Source: Goodfellowiella coeruleoviolacea
GTDB taxonomy: Bacteria; Actinomycetota; Actinomycetes; Mycobacteriales; Pseudonocardiaceae
Direction: 5' to 3'
Length of the DNA stretch: 64,000 nt
Assembly: GCF_024171785.1 (NCBI RefSeq)
Contig: NZ_JAMTCK010000003.1
Span: 372,001 to 436,000 of the forward strand
Both the position numbers and the translations under genes were made by a program. Positions 55,328-63,986 of this stretch are shown here, in pieces. Within the stretch, counting starts at the first letter, position 1. The number at the start of each line of letters is the position of its first letter. The notes under the pieces were generated by a model. That model made no database searches. It saw only the letters and a program-made list of their open reading frames with translations, and had not been told where the DNA came from.

Positions 55328-56086
55328 TCAGAGCGGCAGCAGGTCCGGGCGCTTGGCCTGGCGACCGTCCCCCGAGGACTCCCCGCGCAGCCGCCGGCCC
55401 AGCCACGGCACCAGGTGCTCGCGGGCCCACTTCAGGTCGGCGCGGCGCAGGCTGACCCAGTCCGGCTGCTCCACCTGCGGCCACGGCGCGTCCCAGCCCC
55501 GGCCGGACGGCAGGCCCAGCACGTCGGCCACGCGCAGCGCCACCCGCTGGTGGCCCTCGGGCGACAGGTGCAGCCGGTCCTCGCTCCACGCCCTGCTGTC
55601 CCGCAGCACCGTCATCGACCACAGGTCCACCACCGGGCAGGAGTAGCGGTCGGCGATCGCCCGCAGGTGGCTGTTGTAGGTGGCCACCCGGCCGCGCAGG
55701 GAACTCATCACCGGCGTGCCCTTGGTGTCGAAGCCGGTGAACACCAGCACCTCGCAGCCGGCGGCGCGCAGTTCGCGGACACCCCGTTCGTACAGGTCGG
55801 CCAGGGCGTCCGGGTCACCACCGGGCCGGAGGATGTCGTTGCCGCCGCCGCTGAACGCCACCAGGTCCGGTCGCGCGGCCACCGCCTGGGGCACCTGGTC
55901 CTGCACGATCTGGTGCAGCAGCTTGCCCCGCACCGCCGTGTTGGCGTAGCGGAAATCCGGGTTGCCCTCGGCCAGCATGGCCGCCAACCGGTCGGCCCAG
56001 CCCCGGTAGCTGCCGTCCGGCGCCGGATCGTCCAACCCCTCGGTGAAGCTGTCTCCGATCGCGACAAACGTCTTCCAGCGATGCAC
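55328..56086 (-). CDS. SGNH/GDSL-family hydrolase
   Basis: The 252-residue protein has the SGNH blocks in order: block I VAIGDSFTEGLDD (Ser near residue 12), block II NTAVRGK (Gly), block III FSGGGNDILRP (Asn near 75) and block V SEDRLHLSPEGHQRVA (catalytic Asp and His near 170). No signal peptide is present, so it acts in the cytoplasm. The family includes esterases, acetylhydrolases and lipases; the substrate is open. Start GTG 56086 has GGGGAGGAA upstream; the frame is open upstream but unsupported. Confidence 0.92.
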   Translation of the reverse strand: MHRWKTFVAIGDSFTEGLDDPAPDGSYRGWADRLAAMLAEGNPDFRYANTAVRGKLLHQIVQDQVPQAVAARPDLVAFSGGGNDILRPGGDPDALADLYERGVRELRAAGCEVLVFTGFDTKGTPVMSSLRGRVATYNSHLRAIADRYSCPVVDLWSMTVLRDSRAWSEDRLHLSPEGHQRVALRVADVLGLPSGRGWDAPWPQVEQPDWVSLRRADLKWAREHLVPWLGRRLRGESSGDGRQAKRPDLLPL

Positions 56087-56329
56087 GCCTGTTCCTCCCC
56101 ATTCCCATCGGTGACCCCCGAACCGTGGGTGTGCGGACGGAGGCCGCTGGGCAGCATGCTCCTTCGTGGTCGACCTACGCCACCGTCGCCTACCGCACCG
56201 TAGGTTTGACCTGTCCCGACACCCCACCCGGCTTGCGCCACCGGCCTGGTCAGGGGGCGTACCCTGGCGCCGGTCGGCCCACTGCGGTGCGGAATCGGCC
56301 GCGAATGCCCAGCTCGCAGGGAGATGCCG

Positions 56330-56863
56330 GTGCAGTTGTCTCGCTTGCCCCTTCCGCCCGTTTCCGTGGGTGCCGCCATCGCCGTGGTGCTCGGGCTGGC
56401 CCTGGGGGTGACCTTCGGCAACCAGCCCACCGAGGTGGACAAGGAGGGCGCGCCGGAGCGCCCGGGCATCACCGACGCGTCCAGCCAGCAGGACGACGCC
56501 AGCGGGGCCGGCCAGCCCATGGAGTACGTGCCGGAGACGGTGACGGTCACGGTCACCCCGTCGGCGCCGGCGTCCGGCGAGCGGCGCGGCAGCGGGCAGA
56601 GCAGGGCGACATCCACACCGGCCACCCGGGCGAAGACCAGCGCCGAGACCAGGCCCAACAGGGAGATGCCGGCCAAGCCGGCCCAGCCGGCCGCGCCGCA
56701 GCACTCGGCGATCAAGCCGGTGCCGCCCAGCGACGTCCCGAACGTGCCCGGCTCGCTGGGGCCGTCCCTGCCCGCCAGCATCTCGCTGCTGCCCTCGCTG
56801 GGCGATCCCGGCCAGGGGCTGGCCGAGAACCTGCTCGGGCTGCGCGACCAGATCCTGCGGTAG
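56330..56863 (+). CDS. Small membrane-anchored protein, unknown function
   Basis: The 177-residue protein has one N-terminal hydrophobic segment (about residues 10-30) and then a Pro/Ala/Ser-rich extracytoplasmic stretch with a Val-Thr run (ETVTVTVTPSAP). No domain is recognised. The start is GTG 56330 with AGGGAG seven bases upstream. An ATG at 56324 is directly attached to that site and is less likely. It is divergent from the SGNH hydrolase. Confidence 0.65.
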   Translation: MQLSRLPLPPVSVGAAIAVVLGLALGVTFGNQPTEVDKEGAPERPGITDASSQQDDASGAGQPMEYVPETVTVTVTPSAPASGERRGSGQSRATSTPATRAKTSAETRPNREMPAKPAQPAAPQHSAIKPVPPSDVPNVPGSLGPSLPASISLLPSLGDPGQGLAENLLGLRDQILR

Positions 56864-57352
56864 CCGGAATCGCGTCGCCGACACCGCGGTCGCCGACACC
56901 ACCGGCAAACCCGGGTGACAAACCGCGGCGCCGGTAAACCCGGGTGCCGGTAAACGCCAGCACCGGTAAACGTGGCCGCGCGGTAAACAAGATCACCCGG
57001 ACGGCATCGCGTCGAGATCACCGCCGGGATCACCGCCGGGATCACCGCCGGGATCACCGGACAAGGGCTGGCCATCCGCGCCGGCAACCACCTCGACCGG
57101 GCACGCCGGCCGGCCGAGGTGGCGGTGCCGCGGTGATTGTCGTGACGGCCCGCGCAGCAGGGGTGAATTTCCCGGACGGCGTGATAACTTCGGCACTCGC
57201 GCGCCCGGTCGGCGTCCTGCCCAACCGGGTTCGCCTCCGGTTGAAAGCTGGACATTCCAGGCCACACAGGGCAAGACGTCGCAACGGCCGGTCGCGCGCA
57301 CTCGTCGTGGGCCGGTGCGAACCGGTCCTTCGTTCCGTTTCCGGAAGGATGT
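56864..57352. other. Intergenic stretch with repeats before the polyamine operon
   Basis: No gene is supported. Bases 56905-56990 contain several GGTAAAC motifs in imperfect repeats; 57016-57060 is a 12-bp tandem repeat. The promoter of the decarboxylase operon should lie at the right end. The decarboxylase start has GGAAGGA upstream. Confidence 0.55.
57016..57060 (+). repeat. Tandem repeat, 12-bp unit, 3.7 copies
   Basis: GATCACCGCCGG repeats head to tail from 57016, 57028 and 57040, with a truncated fourth copy. Intergenic. Confidence 0.9.
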
Positions 57353-58594
57353 GTGGCGATTCCTAGCCCCAGTGCGATGCGCCCCGCTGCGATGCGCGCG
57401 GTTGACTGCTCGCCGCTCGACGAGCGGGTTGACCAAGATCACTCCGAGGAGTACCGCCGAATTCGCGAGTTCATCGCTGAGTCATCGGCCGAGACGCCCT
57501 ACCTCGTGTTCGACACGGGCATGGCGGCGAATCGATATCGTCGGTTGGCCGCGGCTTTTCCCGACACCCAGGTTTTTTACGCGGTGAAAGCGAATCCGCA
57601 GCCAGCGTTGCTGCGCACCCTGGTCAACCTCGGTTCCTCCTTTGACGTGGCCAGCCGCGGCGAGATCGAGGAGTGTCTGGCCCAGGGCGCCGCACCCGAG
57701 TCGCTGTCCTACGGCAACCCGATCAAGAAGGTCGGCGACATCCGGTACGCCCACCAGCGCGGGGTGCGGCTGTTCGTCTTCGACAGCGAGGCCGAACTGC
57801 GCAAGCTGGCCGAGCACGCGCCGGGCGCCTCGGTGTTCTGCCGGATCCTCGCCAGCAGCGCCGGCGCCCAGTGGCCGTTGAGCGGCAAGTTCGGCTGCTC
57901 CCCGGCGATGGCCGCGCAACTGCTGGTGCGGGCGCGGGACTGGGGTCTGAACCCGATCGGGCTGTCCTTCCACGTCGGTTCCCAACAGCTCGACCCGTGG
58001 CGGTGGGAGCCGAGCGTGGCCCAGGCCGCGTCGGTGTTCGCCGAGGTCGAGCGGCACGGCATCCGGCTCACCATGCTCAACGTCGGCGGCGGGTTCCCCG
58101 CCAGGTACACCCAGGAGGTGCCGGACATCGGCACCTACGCCACGGCCATCCGGGAGGCGGTCCGCCGCCACTTCGGCGCGTCCGCGCCGGCCGTGGCCGT
58201 GGAGCCGGGCCGCTACATCGCGGCCGAGGCGGGCGTGCTGCGCGCCGAGGTGGTGCTGGTGTCCCGCAAGGCGCACGACGACGAGACCCGCTGGGTCTAC
58301 CTGGACGTGGGCCGGTTCGGCGGGCTGGCCGAGACCGAGGGGGAGGCCATCCAGTACCGGCTGGCCTCGGGCCACGGCGCGGGCCCGGACGGGCCGGTGG
58401 TGCTCGCCGGACCGACCTGCGACAGCGTGGACATCCTCTACCAGCGCGCCGGATACCGGCTGCCGCTCGCCCTGACCAGCGGCGACCAGGTGGACATCCT
58501 GGCGGCCGGCGCCTACACGGCCACCTACTCCTCCGTTGGCTTCAACGGTTTCGGCCCCCTTCCCACCTTCTGCATCGGAGACGACAACGAATGA
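57353..58594 (+). CDS. PLP-dependent ornithine/lysine decarboxylase, fold type III
   Basis: The 413-residue enzyme is an alanine-racemase-fold decarboxylase. The PLP Lys is Lys79 in FYAVKANPQP; HVGSQQ lies near residue 206, the glycine-rich phosphate loop LNVGGGFPA near 243, EPGRYIAAEAG near 283 and the CDSVD motif near 355, whose Cys comes from the dimer partner. The CDSVD form is that of eukaryotic-type ornithine or lysine decarboxylases rather than diaminopimelate decarboxylase. It should make putrescine or cadaverine for the coupled homospermidine synthase. Start GTG 57353 has GGAAGGA upstream. Its stop overlaps the next start (ATGA). Confidence 0.9.
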   Translation: MAIPSPSAMRPAAMRAVDCSPLDERVDQDHSEEYRRIREFIAESSAETPYLVFDTGMAANRYRRLAAAFPDTQVFYAVKANPQPALLRTLVNLGSSFDVASRGEIEECLAQGAAPESLSYGNPIKKVGDIRYAHQRGVRLFVFDSEAELRKLAEHAPGASVFCRILASSAGAQWPLSGKFGCSPAMAAQLLVRARDWGLNPIGLSFHVGSQQLDPWRWEPSVAQAASVFAEVERHGIRLTMLNVGGGFPARYTQEVPDIGTYATAIREAVRRHFGASAPAVAVEPGRYIAAEAGVLRAEVVLVSRKAHDDETRWVYLDVGRFGGLAETEGEAIQYRLASGHGAGPDGPVVLAGPTCDSVDILYQRAGYRLPLALTSGDQVDILAAGAYTATYSSVGFNGFGPLPTFCIGDDNE

Positions 58595-60084
58595 CCAGCA
58601 CTGCCAAACTGCGCTTTGACGGTCGGGTACTCGTGCTTGGCTGCGGCTCGGTGTCGCAGTGTCTGCAGCCGCTGCTGCTGCGCCACCTGGACATGGACTT
58701 CACCCGGCTCACCGTGATGGACTTCGCCGACCTGGCCCACACCGTCCCGGACACGCTCGCCGCGGGCGCCAGCTACGTGCGGGAGCGGATCACCCCGGAC
58801 AACCTGGCCGACGTGCTCGGCCAGCACCTGGGCGCCGGCGACCTGCTGATCAACCTGAGCTGGAACATCGACACCGGCGCGATCGTCGGCTGGTGCCACG
58901 ACCACGGCGTGCTCTACGTGGACACCTCCGTGGAGGAGTGGGACCCCTACGCCGTCCAGCCCGACACCCCGCCCACCGAGCGCACCCTCTACCACCGGCA
59001 CATGCAGCTGCGCGAACAGGTGGCCGCCTGGGGCGGGCGCGGGCCGACCGCGGTGGTGGAGCACGGCGCCAACCCCGGGCTGGTCAGCCACTGGACCAAG
59101 GTGGCGCTGGAGGACATCGCCACCACCATGCTCAAGGAGCCGGACCGGCTGGCCCGGCCGCTGGAGAGCGCGCGGCGCACCCGGCTGGAGGAGGCGCTGG
59201 CCGACCGCGACTACGCGCGGCTGGCCATGGAGACCGGCACCAAGGTCATCCACATCTCCGAGCGGGACACCCAGATCGGCAGCGCGCCCAAGCAGGTGGG
59301 CGAGTTCGTCAACACCTGGTCGGTGGACGGCTTCTACGAGGAGGGCATCGCCCCGGCCGAGCTGGGCTGGGGCACGCACGAGCCGGAGCTGCCCGAGTTC
59401 GCCTTCACCCACGCCACCGGCCCCGGCAACCAGATCTGCATCGCGCGCACCGGCATCACCACGCTGGTCCGCTCCTGGGTGCCGGTGGGCGGCCCGATCA
59501 TCGGCATGGTGATCCGGCACGGCGAGGCGTTCACCATCAGCGACCACCTGACCGTGCGGGACGGCGACCGCGTGGTGTACCGGCCGACCGTGCACTACGC
59601 CTACCTGCCCACCGACGCGGCCATGGCCTCGCTGCACGAGTGCCAGATGACCGGGTACCGGTTGCAGGAGCGGCAGCGGATCATGACCGACGAGATCGTG
59701 GACGGCATGGACGAGCTGGGCGTGCTGCTGCTCGGCCACGACCTCAACGGCTGGTGGGTCGGGTCCCAGCTGGACATCCACGAGGCGCGCGAGCTGGTGC
59801 CGCACCAGAACGCCACCACCCTGCAGGTGGCCGCGTCCGTGCTGGGCGCGGTGCACTGGATCGTGCGCAACCCGGAGCGGGGCGTGTGCGTGCCGGACGA
59901 CCTGGACCACGAGGAGGTGCTGGCGGTGGCCAACCCCTACCTCGGCCCGTGCCCGTCGGTGCAGACCGACTGGACCCCGCGCCAGGCCGCCCACGACCCG
60001 TTCAGCGCCTTCCGCCCCGGCGTCGGCGATGACCAGCCGACGCCGGCCGAGCCGTGGGCGTTCGGCGAGTTCCTGGTGCGCTGA
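58591..60084 (+). CDS. hss: Homospermidine synthase
   Basis: The 497-residue protein is a saccharopine-dehydrogenase-like NAD enzyme of the bacterial homospermidine synthase family. It has the Rossmann start VLVLGCGSVSQCLQPLLLRH near residue 13, the SWNIDTGAIVGWCHDHG block, VDTSVEEWDPY near 110, VEHGANPGLVSHW near 157 and TTLQVAASVLGAVHWIV near 408. It joins two aminobutyl groups from putrescine to give homospermidine. The four-base overlap with the decarboxylase gene supports direct coupling of putrescine supply to this step. A strong hairpin follows. Confidence 0.9.
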   Translation: MTSTAKLRFDGRVLVLGCGSVSQCLQPLLLRHLDMDFTRLTVMDFADLAHTVPDTLAAGASYVRERITPDNLADVLGQHLGAGDLLINLSWNIDTGAIVGWCHDHGVLYVDTSVEEWDPYAVQPDTPPTERTLYHRHMQLREQVAAWGGRGPTAVVEHGANPGLVSHWTKVALEDIATTMLKEPDRLARPLESARRTRLEEALADRDYARLAMETGTKVIHISERDTQIGSAPKQVGEFVNTWSVDGFYEEGIAPAELGWGTHEPELPEFAFTHATGPGNQICIARTGITTLVRSWVPVGGPIIGMVIRHGEAFTISDHLTVRDGDRVVYRPTVHYAYLPTDAAMASLHECQMTGYRLQERQRIMTDEIVDGMDELGVLLLGHDLNGWWVGSQLDIHEARELVPHQNATTLQVAASVLGAVHWIVRNPERGVCVPDDLDHEEVLAVANPYLGPCPSVQTDWTPRQAAHDPFSAFRPGVGDDQPTPAEPWAFGEFLVR

Positions 60085-60556
60085 CCCCGGGCTGGCGCCC
60101 GGCACCGGCGGACTGGTGGCGGCGGGCTGATCGGGCCCGCCGCCACCAACTCCACCCCAACGAGTGATCTTTCACCCCCTCTCGCGCGAGTCGACAGTTC
60201 CGGCAGCGCGTGTCTTGTATTTCGCCATCCGGCCAATGGGTGATCCGCCACCCGATAGTGGGAAGAAAACCGGCCCGCGCGATCACCCCGAATTCCCGCA
60301 CGGGCCCGGTGCTTCCCCCGCGCCGCCGCCGCGCCCCCGGAACGCACCGCGATCCGCGCGCCCAGGACGGGCGTCGCTGGTAACCTCGAACCGGTCGCGT
60401 CAACAGCCCTTGTCCTGTTGGTGCGACAAACTCCTTCCCCTGCGCCGAACCCGCCGGCCGCCACCCCCTGGGCGGTGCCGGATTCCGGGCACGCGAAAAC
60501 CGCCCGGCTGCCTGATCCGCCTGATCACCGCCGGGCTCGTGGTGGCCGCCGGTTTG
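60085..60556. other. Convergent intergenic stretch
   Basis: Beyond the hairpin at 60115-60147 no gene or repeat is recognised. The sequence around 60170-60260 is slightly AT-richer without a clear promoter. Confidence 0.5.
60115..60147 (+). terminator. Hairpin after homospermidine synthase gene
   Basis: A perfect 13-bp stem (GGTGGCGGCGGGC with its complement at 60135-60147) and 7-base loop, 31 bases after the stop. No T-run. Confidence 0.6.
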
Positions 60557-61450
60557 TCAGCTCACGTCGATCTCCGCCACCAGGCGCTGGATGAGTTCTC
60601 TGGACTCCGCCGGGCTCATCGCCTTCTCGGTCAGCCGGGTGAACGCCCGCAGCAGCGCGGTGGTGTCCTTCTCGTCGGTGAAGTAGGTGGACGGCCCGTA
60701 GACCACCGGCGTGAACCCGACGCGGGGTGCGGTGCCGTCGAAGTCCAGCACCACGATCCCGCCGCTGGGCGCCGGGTTGTCCAGCGCGCCCAGCCGGAGC
60801 ACCTGGATGGTGAGGTTGGGGTGGCGCTCGTCCAGCACCAGCAGGTGTTCCAACTGCTCCCGCATGACCTCGGCGAACCGCTCGTCGTCCACCAGCGCGT
60901 TCTCGGTGAACACGAACTTCAGCTCGCGCGAGTCGGCGTCACCGAGCACCCGTTCCTGGCGCTGGCAGCGGAACGCCATGCGGGACTCCAGGTCGTGGCC
61001 GTACTTCGGCCACCACACGCCGTCCCCGGTGCGCAGGATCGCCCGCATGTAGCGGGGGCTCTGCAACAGCCCGGGGATCAGGCCCGGCTCGTAGCAGTAG
61101 AGGGTGCGCGAGGCCGCCTCCATGTCGGCCAGCCGTTGGAAGGAGTCGGGCAGGGCGTCGGTGTAGGTGCCCGGCTGGCTGGGCGTGCCCCGGCGCTGGC
61201 GCTTGCGCGCCTCCGCGCCCAGGGCGAGCACGGTGGCGCGTTCCTCCCTGGCCACCGCGTACAGGTCGAGGAGCTTGTCGAGTTCGGTGGGGTCCAGCGT
61301 GGCCGTGCCGTCCTCGACCTTGCTGATCCGCGAGTCGCTGACCCCGATGTACTTGCCGACCTGCAGTTGCGACCGGCCGGACTGCTCACGCAGCCGGCGC
61401 AGCGCCAGTCCCAACTGCCGGCGCTCGACCGTCTGCCGCGCTTTGCCCAT
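60557..61450 (-). CDS. XRE-family regulator with DUF5753 domain
   Basis: The 297-residue protein has an N-terminal XRE helix-turn-helix (residues 12-70: LRRLREQSGRSQLQVGKYIG, SDSRISKVEDG) and a DUF5753 domain (about 100-285: YCYEPGLIPGLLQSPRYMRA, RQERVLG, LRLGA). These regulators are very common in actinomycetes, usually next to a small DUF397 gene that may be a toxin-like or regulatory partner. No DUF397 gene is adjacent here. Start ATG 61450 has GGGAGGT upstream. Confidence 0.93.
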   Translation of the reverse strand: MGKARQTVERRQLGLALRRLREQSGRSQLQVGKYIGVSDSRISKVEDGTATLDPTELDKLLDLYAVAREERATVLALGAEARKRQRRGTPSQPGTYTDALPDSFQRLADMEAASRTLYCYEPGLIPGLLQSPRYMRAILRTGDGVWWPKYGHDLESRMAFRCQRQERVLGDADSRELKFVFTENALVDDERFAEVMREQLEHLLVLDERHPNLTIQVLRLGALDNPAPSGGIVVLDFDGTAPRVGFTPVVYGPSTYFTDEKDTTALLRAFTRLTEKAMSPAESRELIQRLVAEIDVS

Positions 61451-61726
61451 TCGTTGACCTCCCTGTGTGTGTTCGTGTTGCAGCGTCTTCTGTTATCGCG
61501 CGCCAGCTCAGGGGGACGGGCACAGTTAGCCCGTTCAGGGCAATGACCAAGGGACAACTTTCCCCTACCGTAAGGGGAAACCTTCACCTTGGCCGGTCAA
61601 TGCGTGGTGGGAGGCGCGGACCCATGGCCCTGGATCGTAGAGCGCCACAACAAGCACAACGTGCACCGGACGCGGCGGGGTGCGGGGCTGGGCCGGCGGC
61701 GGACCCACGGGGTTGGGGGCGGTGTT

Positions 61727-61936
61727 GTGAGCGTCCCGCCAGGGGGCGAGCTGCCGTTAGGGGTGTGGCAGCGGCTGGCCGAACAGGTCTTGACCGAGGC
61801 GATCAGCCCGAACGGGATCCGCGTGGCACCGGAGGAAGCGCGTGAGTGGCTGGCGGCGCTCACCGACAGCGCGGTGGCCATCGGCCAGGCCGCCGAGGCC
61901 GCGGTCGAGCGGGACGGCGGCCCGGACAGCGCGTGA
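61727..61936 (+). CDS. Short hypothetical protein, possible partner of the divergent XRE gene
   Basis: A 69-residue helical, acidic protein (WQRLAEQVLTEAIS, APEEAREWLAALTD). Start GTG 61727 has a GGGGGCGG stretch upstream. It lies divergent to the XRE/DUF5753 gene, where small partner genes often occur. It does not resemble DUF397. No function can be given. Confidence 0.5.
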   Translation: MSVPPGGELPLGVWQRLAEQVLTEAISPNGIRVAPEEAREWLAALTDSAVAIGQAAEAAVERDGGPDSA

Positions 61937-62052
61937 CACGGTGTTCGGGCGAACGCTGGCCAGTGGCCGGGTGCGGCTACTGCGAGCGGTTCTGGGGGAC
62001 GGGGGCGACATCACGTGCGCCGGGAGTGCGCAGGGGACAGGGGGAAGCACTG

Positions 62053-62412
62053 GTGCACAAGACGGATTTCATGTGTGACCACATCAATGCCGCGCACTCC
62101 GCCGCGCTGGCGGCCGCGCTGCGCCGCTCCCGCGAGCCCTACCGGCGCTGCCCCGGCTGCCGGGTGATGGTCTACGACCGGGCACTGGCCGACTGGCTGG
62201 TCTCCGACGGCCGCGCCGTGGCCTGGGGCCTGCAGGCCATGCTGCTGCTGTCACCGGTGATCTGGCCGGGCGTGGTGTCCGGCCGGCGCCGCCACCCGGA
62301 CGTGAAACTCGCCTACGCGCGGACCTTTGTGGACAGTCTGGCGTCCCGTTTTTCCAGCCGTGCCTTGGAGTTGGTGTACGAGCCGGCACCCAGGGGTGAA
62401 CTGCGGCACTGA
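62053..62412 (+). CDS. Hypothetical protein with CxxC-type motif
   Basis: The 119-residue protein starts at GTG 62053, seven bases after AGGGGGAAG. It has a RRCPGC motif near residue 33, possibly a degenerate zinc knuckle, followed by a hydrophobic stretch (about residues 55-72: AWGLQAMLLLSPVIWPG). The family is not recognised. Confidence 0.55.
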   Translation: MHKTDFMCDHINAAHSAALAAALRRSREPYRRCPGCRVMVYDRALADWLVSDGRAVAWGLQAMLLLSPVIWPGVVSGRRRHPDVKLAYARTFVDSLASRFSSRALELVYEPAPRGELRH

Positions 62413-62481
62413 GCCAGGAGCGGACGTCGCGGGTGAGGTGGGCACGTCCGTCGCCTCACCCGCGACGTCGCGAGCGGTGAC

Positions 62482-62853
62482 CTACTCGGTGCCGTTCGGG
62501 GGTGGCGCGGGCCGGTCCTTGTTGGCGAAGTCGAACCAGCAGGGTGCACCGGGTGACGCGTTCCGGCCAGCCCGGATCATCTCGGCGATTCCCTCGTTGA
62601 CCCGGGCCGCGGCCTCTTCGGCCGTGCGGCTGGGCCAGGGGTGGAAGTCACCCCTGTCGTCCAGTTCGCCCGCGACCAGCACCCCCTCCGCCACCAGCTC
62701 GACCGCAGCGGCACCGGCCGCGGCGAACGCTGCTCGCGCCTCCTGGATGTCGCTGTACTCCCGGATCAGGAAGATGAGATCGAGAATGGTGAGCCAGTCG
62801 TACTCCCGGATCTCCCTGAGGTGTTCGATGAACTCTGTCCGTTGGGGAATCAA
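62482..62853 (-). CDS. Probable immunity protein of the adjacent toxin-like gene
   Basis: The 123-residue acidic protein (EFIEHLREIREYDWLTILDL, GDFHPWPSRTAEEAAARV) starts at TTG 62853, overlapping the stop of the upstream toxin-like gene by four bases. Small acidic proteins coupled directly behind toxin genes are usually immunity proteins. No specific immunity family is claimed. Confidence 0.6.
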   Translation of the reverse strand: MIPQRTEFIEHLREIREYDWLTILDLIFLIREYSDIQEARAAFAAAGAAAVELVAEGVLVAGELDDRGDFHPWPSRTAEEAAARVNEGIAEMIRAGRNASPGAPCWFDFANKDRPAPPPNGTE

Positions 62854-63527
62854 ATCGTGTTCCAGCCTTGTTTGTTGACGTGGATTTTCAACTGGTGGTT
62901 GTCAGTGGTCCACAAGTCGATGGTTGGTTCACCTGGTGTGCTCGATGATGACGGGCGCCAGCCAACGCAGGTTCCATCCGGTAGGAGCGACACTACTCCC
63001 TTGTAGCCAGGCACGTGGGTGAGCCGACCATTGATGGTCAGCGCCTCGTAGATGCGGCGGAGTTCAGCCGCGTCCGGTACTTCACGGATCTGCATTCGCC
63101 TTTTTCGCCGGGGTTCACGGCCTATCCGGGTACCGCGATCACGGGCGTGTTCGGCCGCTGTCAATCCTTGCCACCTGCCCAGCGGGAGCGGGGCGGCAGC
63201 CGGTGGGCGGGGTGCCAGGAGCTGATCAGGCGGGTGGTCCGCCCGGGTGTCGCCGTCCGCTGTCGCGCCGATCCGCCGCAGGTAGTGGGTGACGGTCTCG
63301 ACGCTCGTGCGTTTGAGGTCCAGGCAACTCTCGGTGGCGTCGGCCAGGCGCGCGAAGAGCGCGGACACCTCGTGAAAATCGGGCCGACTGCTGCCCTCAC
63401 CCACCTCCCGCAGGATGCGGGATATCTCCAGTGCGCGTTCCCGCACCGCAAGCATGTCGTTGATGTTCTGGTCAGCCAGATCCAGTGCGGATCGAATGTG
63501 CGCTATCACCTCAGCCAGTGAGGCCAC
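62850..63527 (-). CDS. Toxin-like protein with helical N-terminal domain
   Basis: The 225-residue protein has a helical N-terminus (residues 1-90: SLAEVIAHIRSALDLADQNI) like the WXG/LXG-type export domains of actinobacterial polymorphic toxins. A Pro/Arg-rich linker (95-145) comes next, and then a compact C-terminal domain (about 150-225: GYKGVVSLLPDGTCVGWR, TIDLWTTDNHQLKIHV) resembling small C-terminal toxin domains. There is no signal peptide, as expected for type VII-like export. Start GTG 63527 has GAGGGGG upstream; longer frames lack a start signal. It is coupled to the probable immunity gene. The enzymatic activity is unknown. Confidence 0.6.
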   Translation of the reverse strand: MASLAEVIAHIRSALDLADQNINDMLAVRERALEISRILREVGEGSSRPDFHEVSALFARLADATESCLDLKRTSVETVTHYLRRIGATADGDTRADHPPDQLLAPRPPAAAPLPLGRWQGLTAAEHARDRGTRIGREPRRKRRMQIREVPDAAELRRIYEALTINGRLTHVPGYKGVVSLLPDGTCVGWRPSSSSTPGEPTIDLWTTDNHQLKIHVNKQGWNTI

Positions 63528-63731
63528 GCAACCCCCTCTTTTCTGACTGTTGCTGATCCTCCCATGGTCGACGAGTGAGTGAAATCGCCCTTTGGTGGTT
63601 CGGTGCGGATTTTGTTTGCCCCGAGTAGCAGCGCGCGCTCTGCCATAACCCGATCGAGTGGTGCTGGCCGGCTGCCCCGGCTGGTTGTCGGTGGGGGCGG
63701 GCATTCTCGCTCTCGGGCGAGAGGGGGCGAT

Positions 63732-63986
63732 GTGTCATCGATCGGTGAGGTGCTGGCGCTGGTGCTCGGCGTGGCCGAGCAGGCGCCGGTCGAGCGGGCC
63801 GCTGGCCTGGCTGAGGTGGTTGACCAGCGTTGGCGGTTGTTGCGCGACCGGCTGAGCGCGAGCGGCGACGACGTGGTGTGCACGGCGCTGGCGGAGTTGG
63901 CCGCGGCGGCCGAGCAGGTCCGGGCCTGTGGCGCGGCGTTGCGTGGCGCTGTCGAGTCGTGTCGGGCGTACGCGGGGCGGTGGTGA
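63732..63986 (+). CDS. Short helical protein, WXG/LXG-like
   Basis: The 84-residue all-helical protein begins SSIGEVLALVLGVAEQ, similar in pattern to the N-terminus of the divergent toxin-like protein. It continues with Leu/Ala-rich heptads (AELAAAAEQVRACGAAL). Start GTG 63732 has GAGGGGG four bases upstream. It may be a stand-alone export-domain protein or the start of another toxin cassette beyond the window. Confidence 0.6.
   Translation: MSSIGEVLALVLGVAEQAPVERAAGLAEVVDQRWRLLRDRLSASGDDVVCTALAELAAAAEQVRACGAALRGAVESCRAYAGRW

Noticed and set aside
57016-57060. CRISPR array or origin iterons
   Set aside because: Only 3.7 contiguous short copies, no AT-rich partner region and no replication gene.
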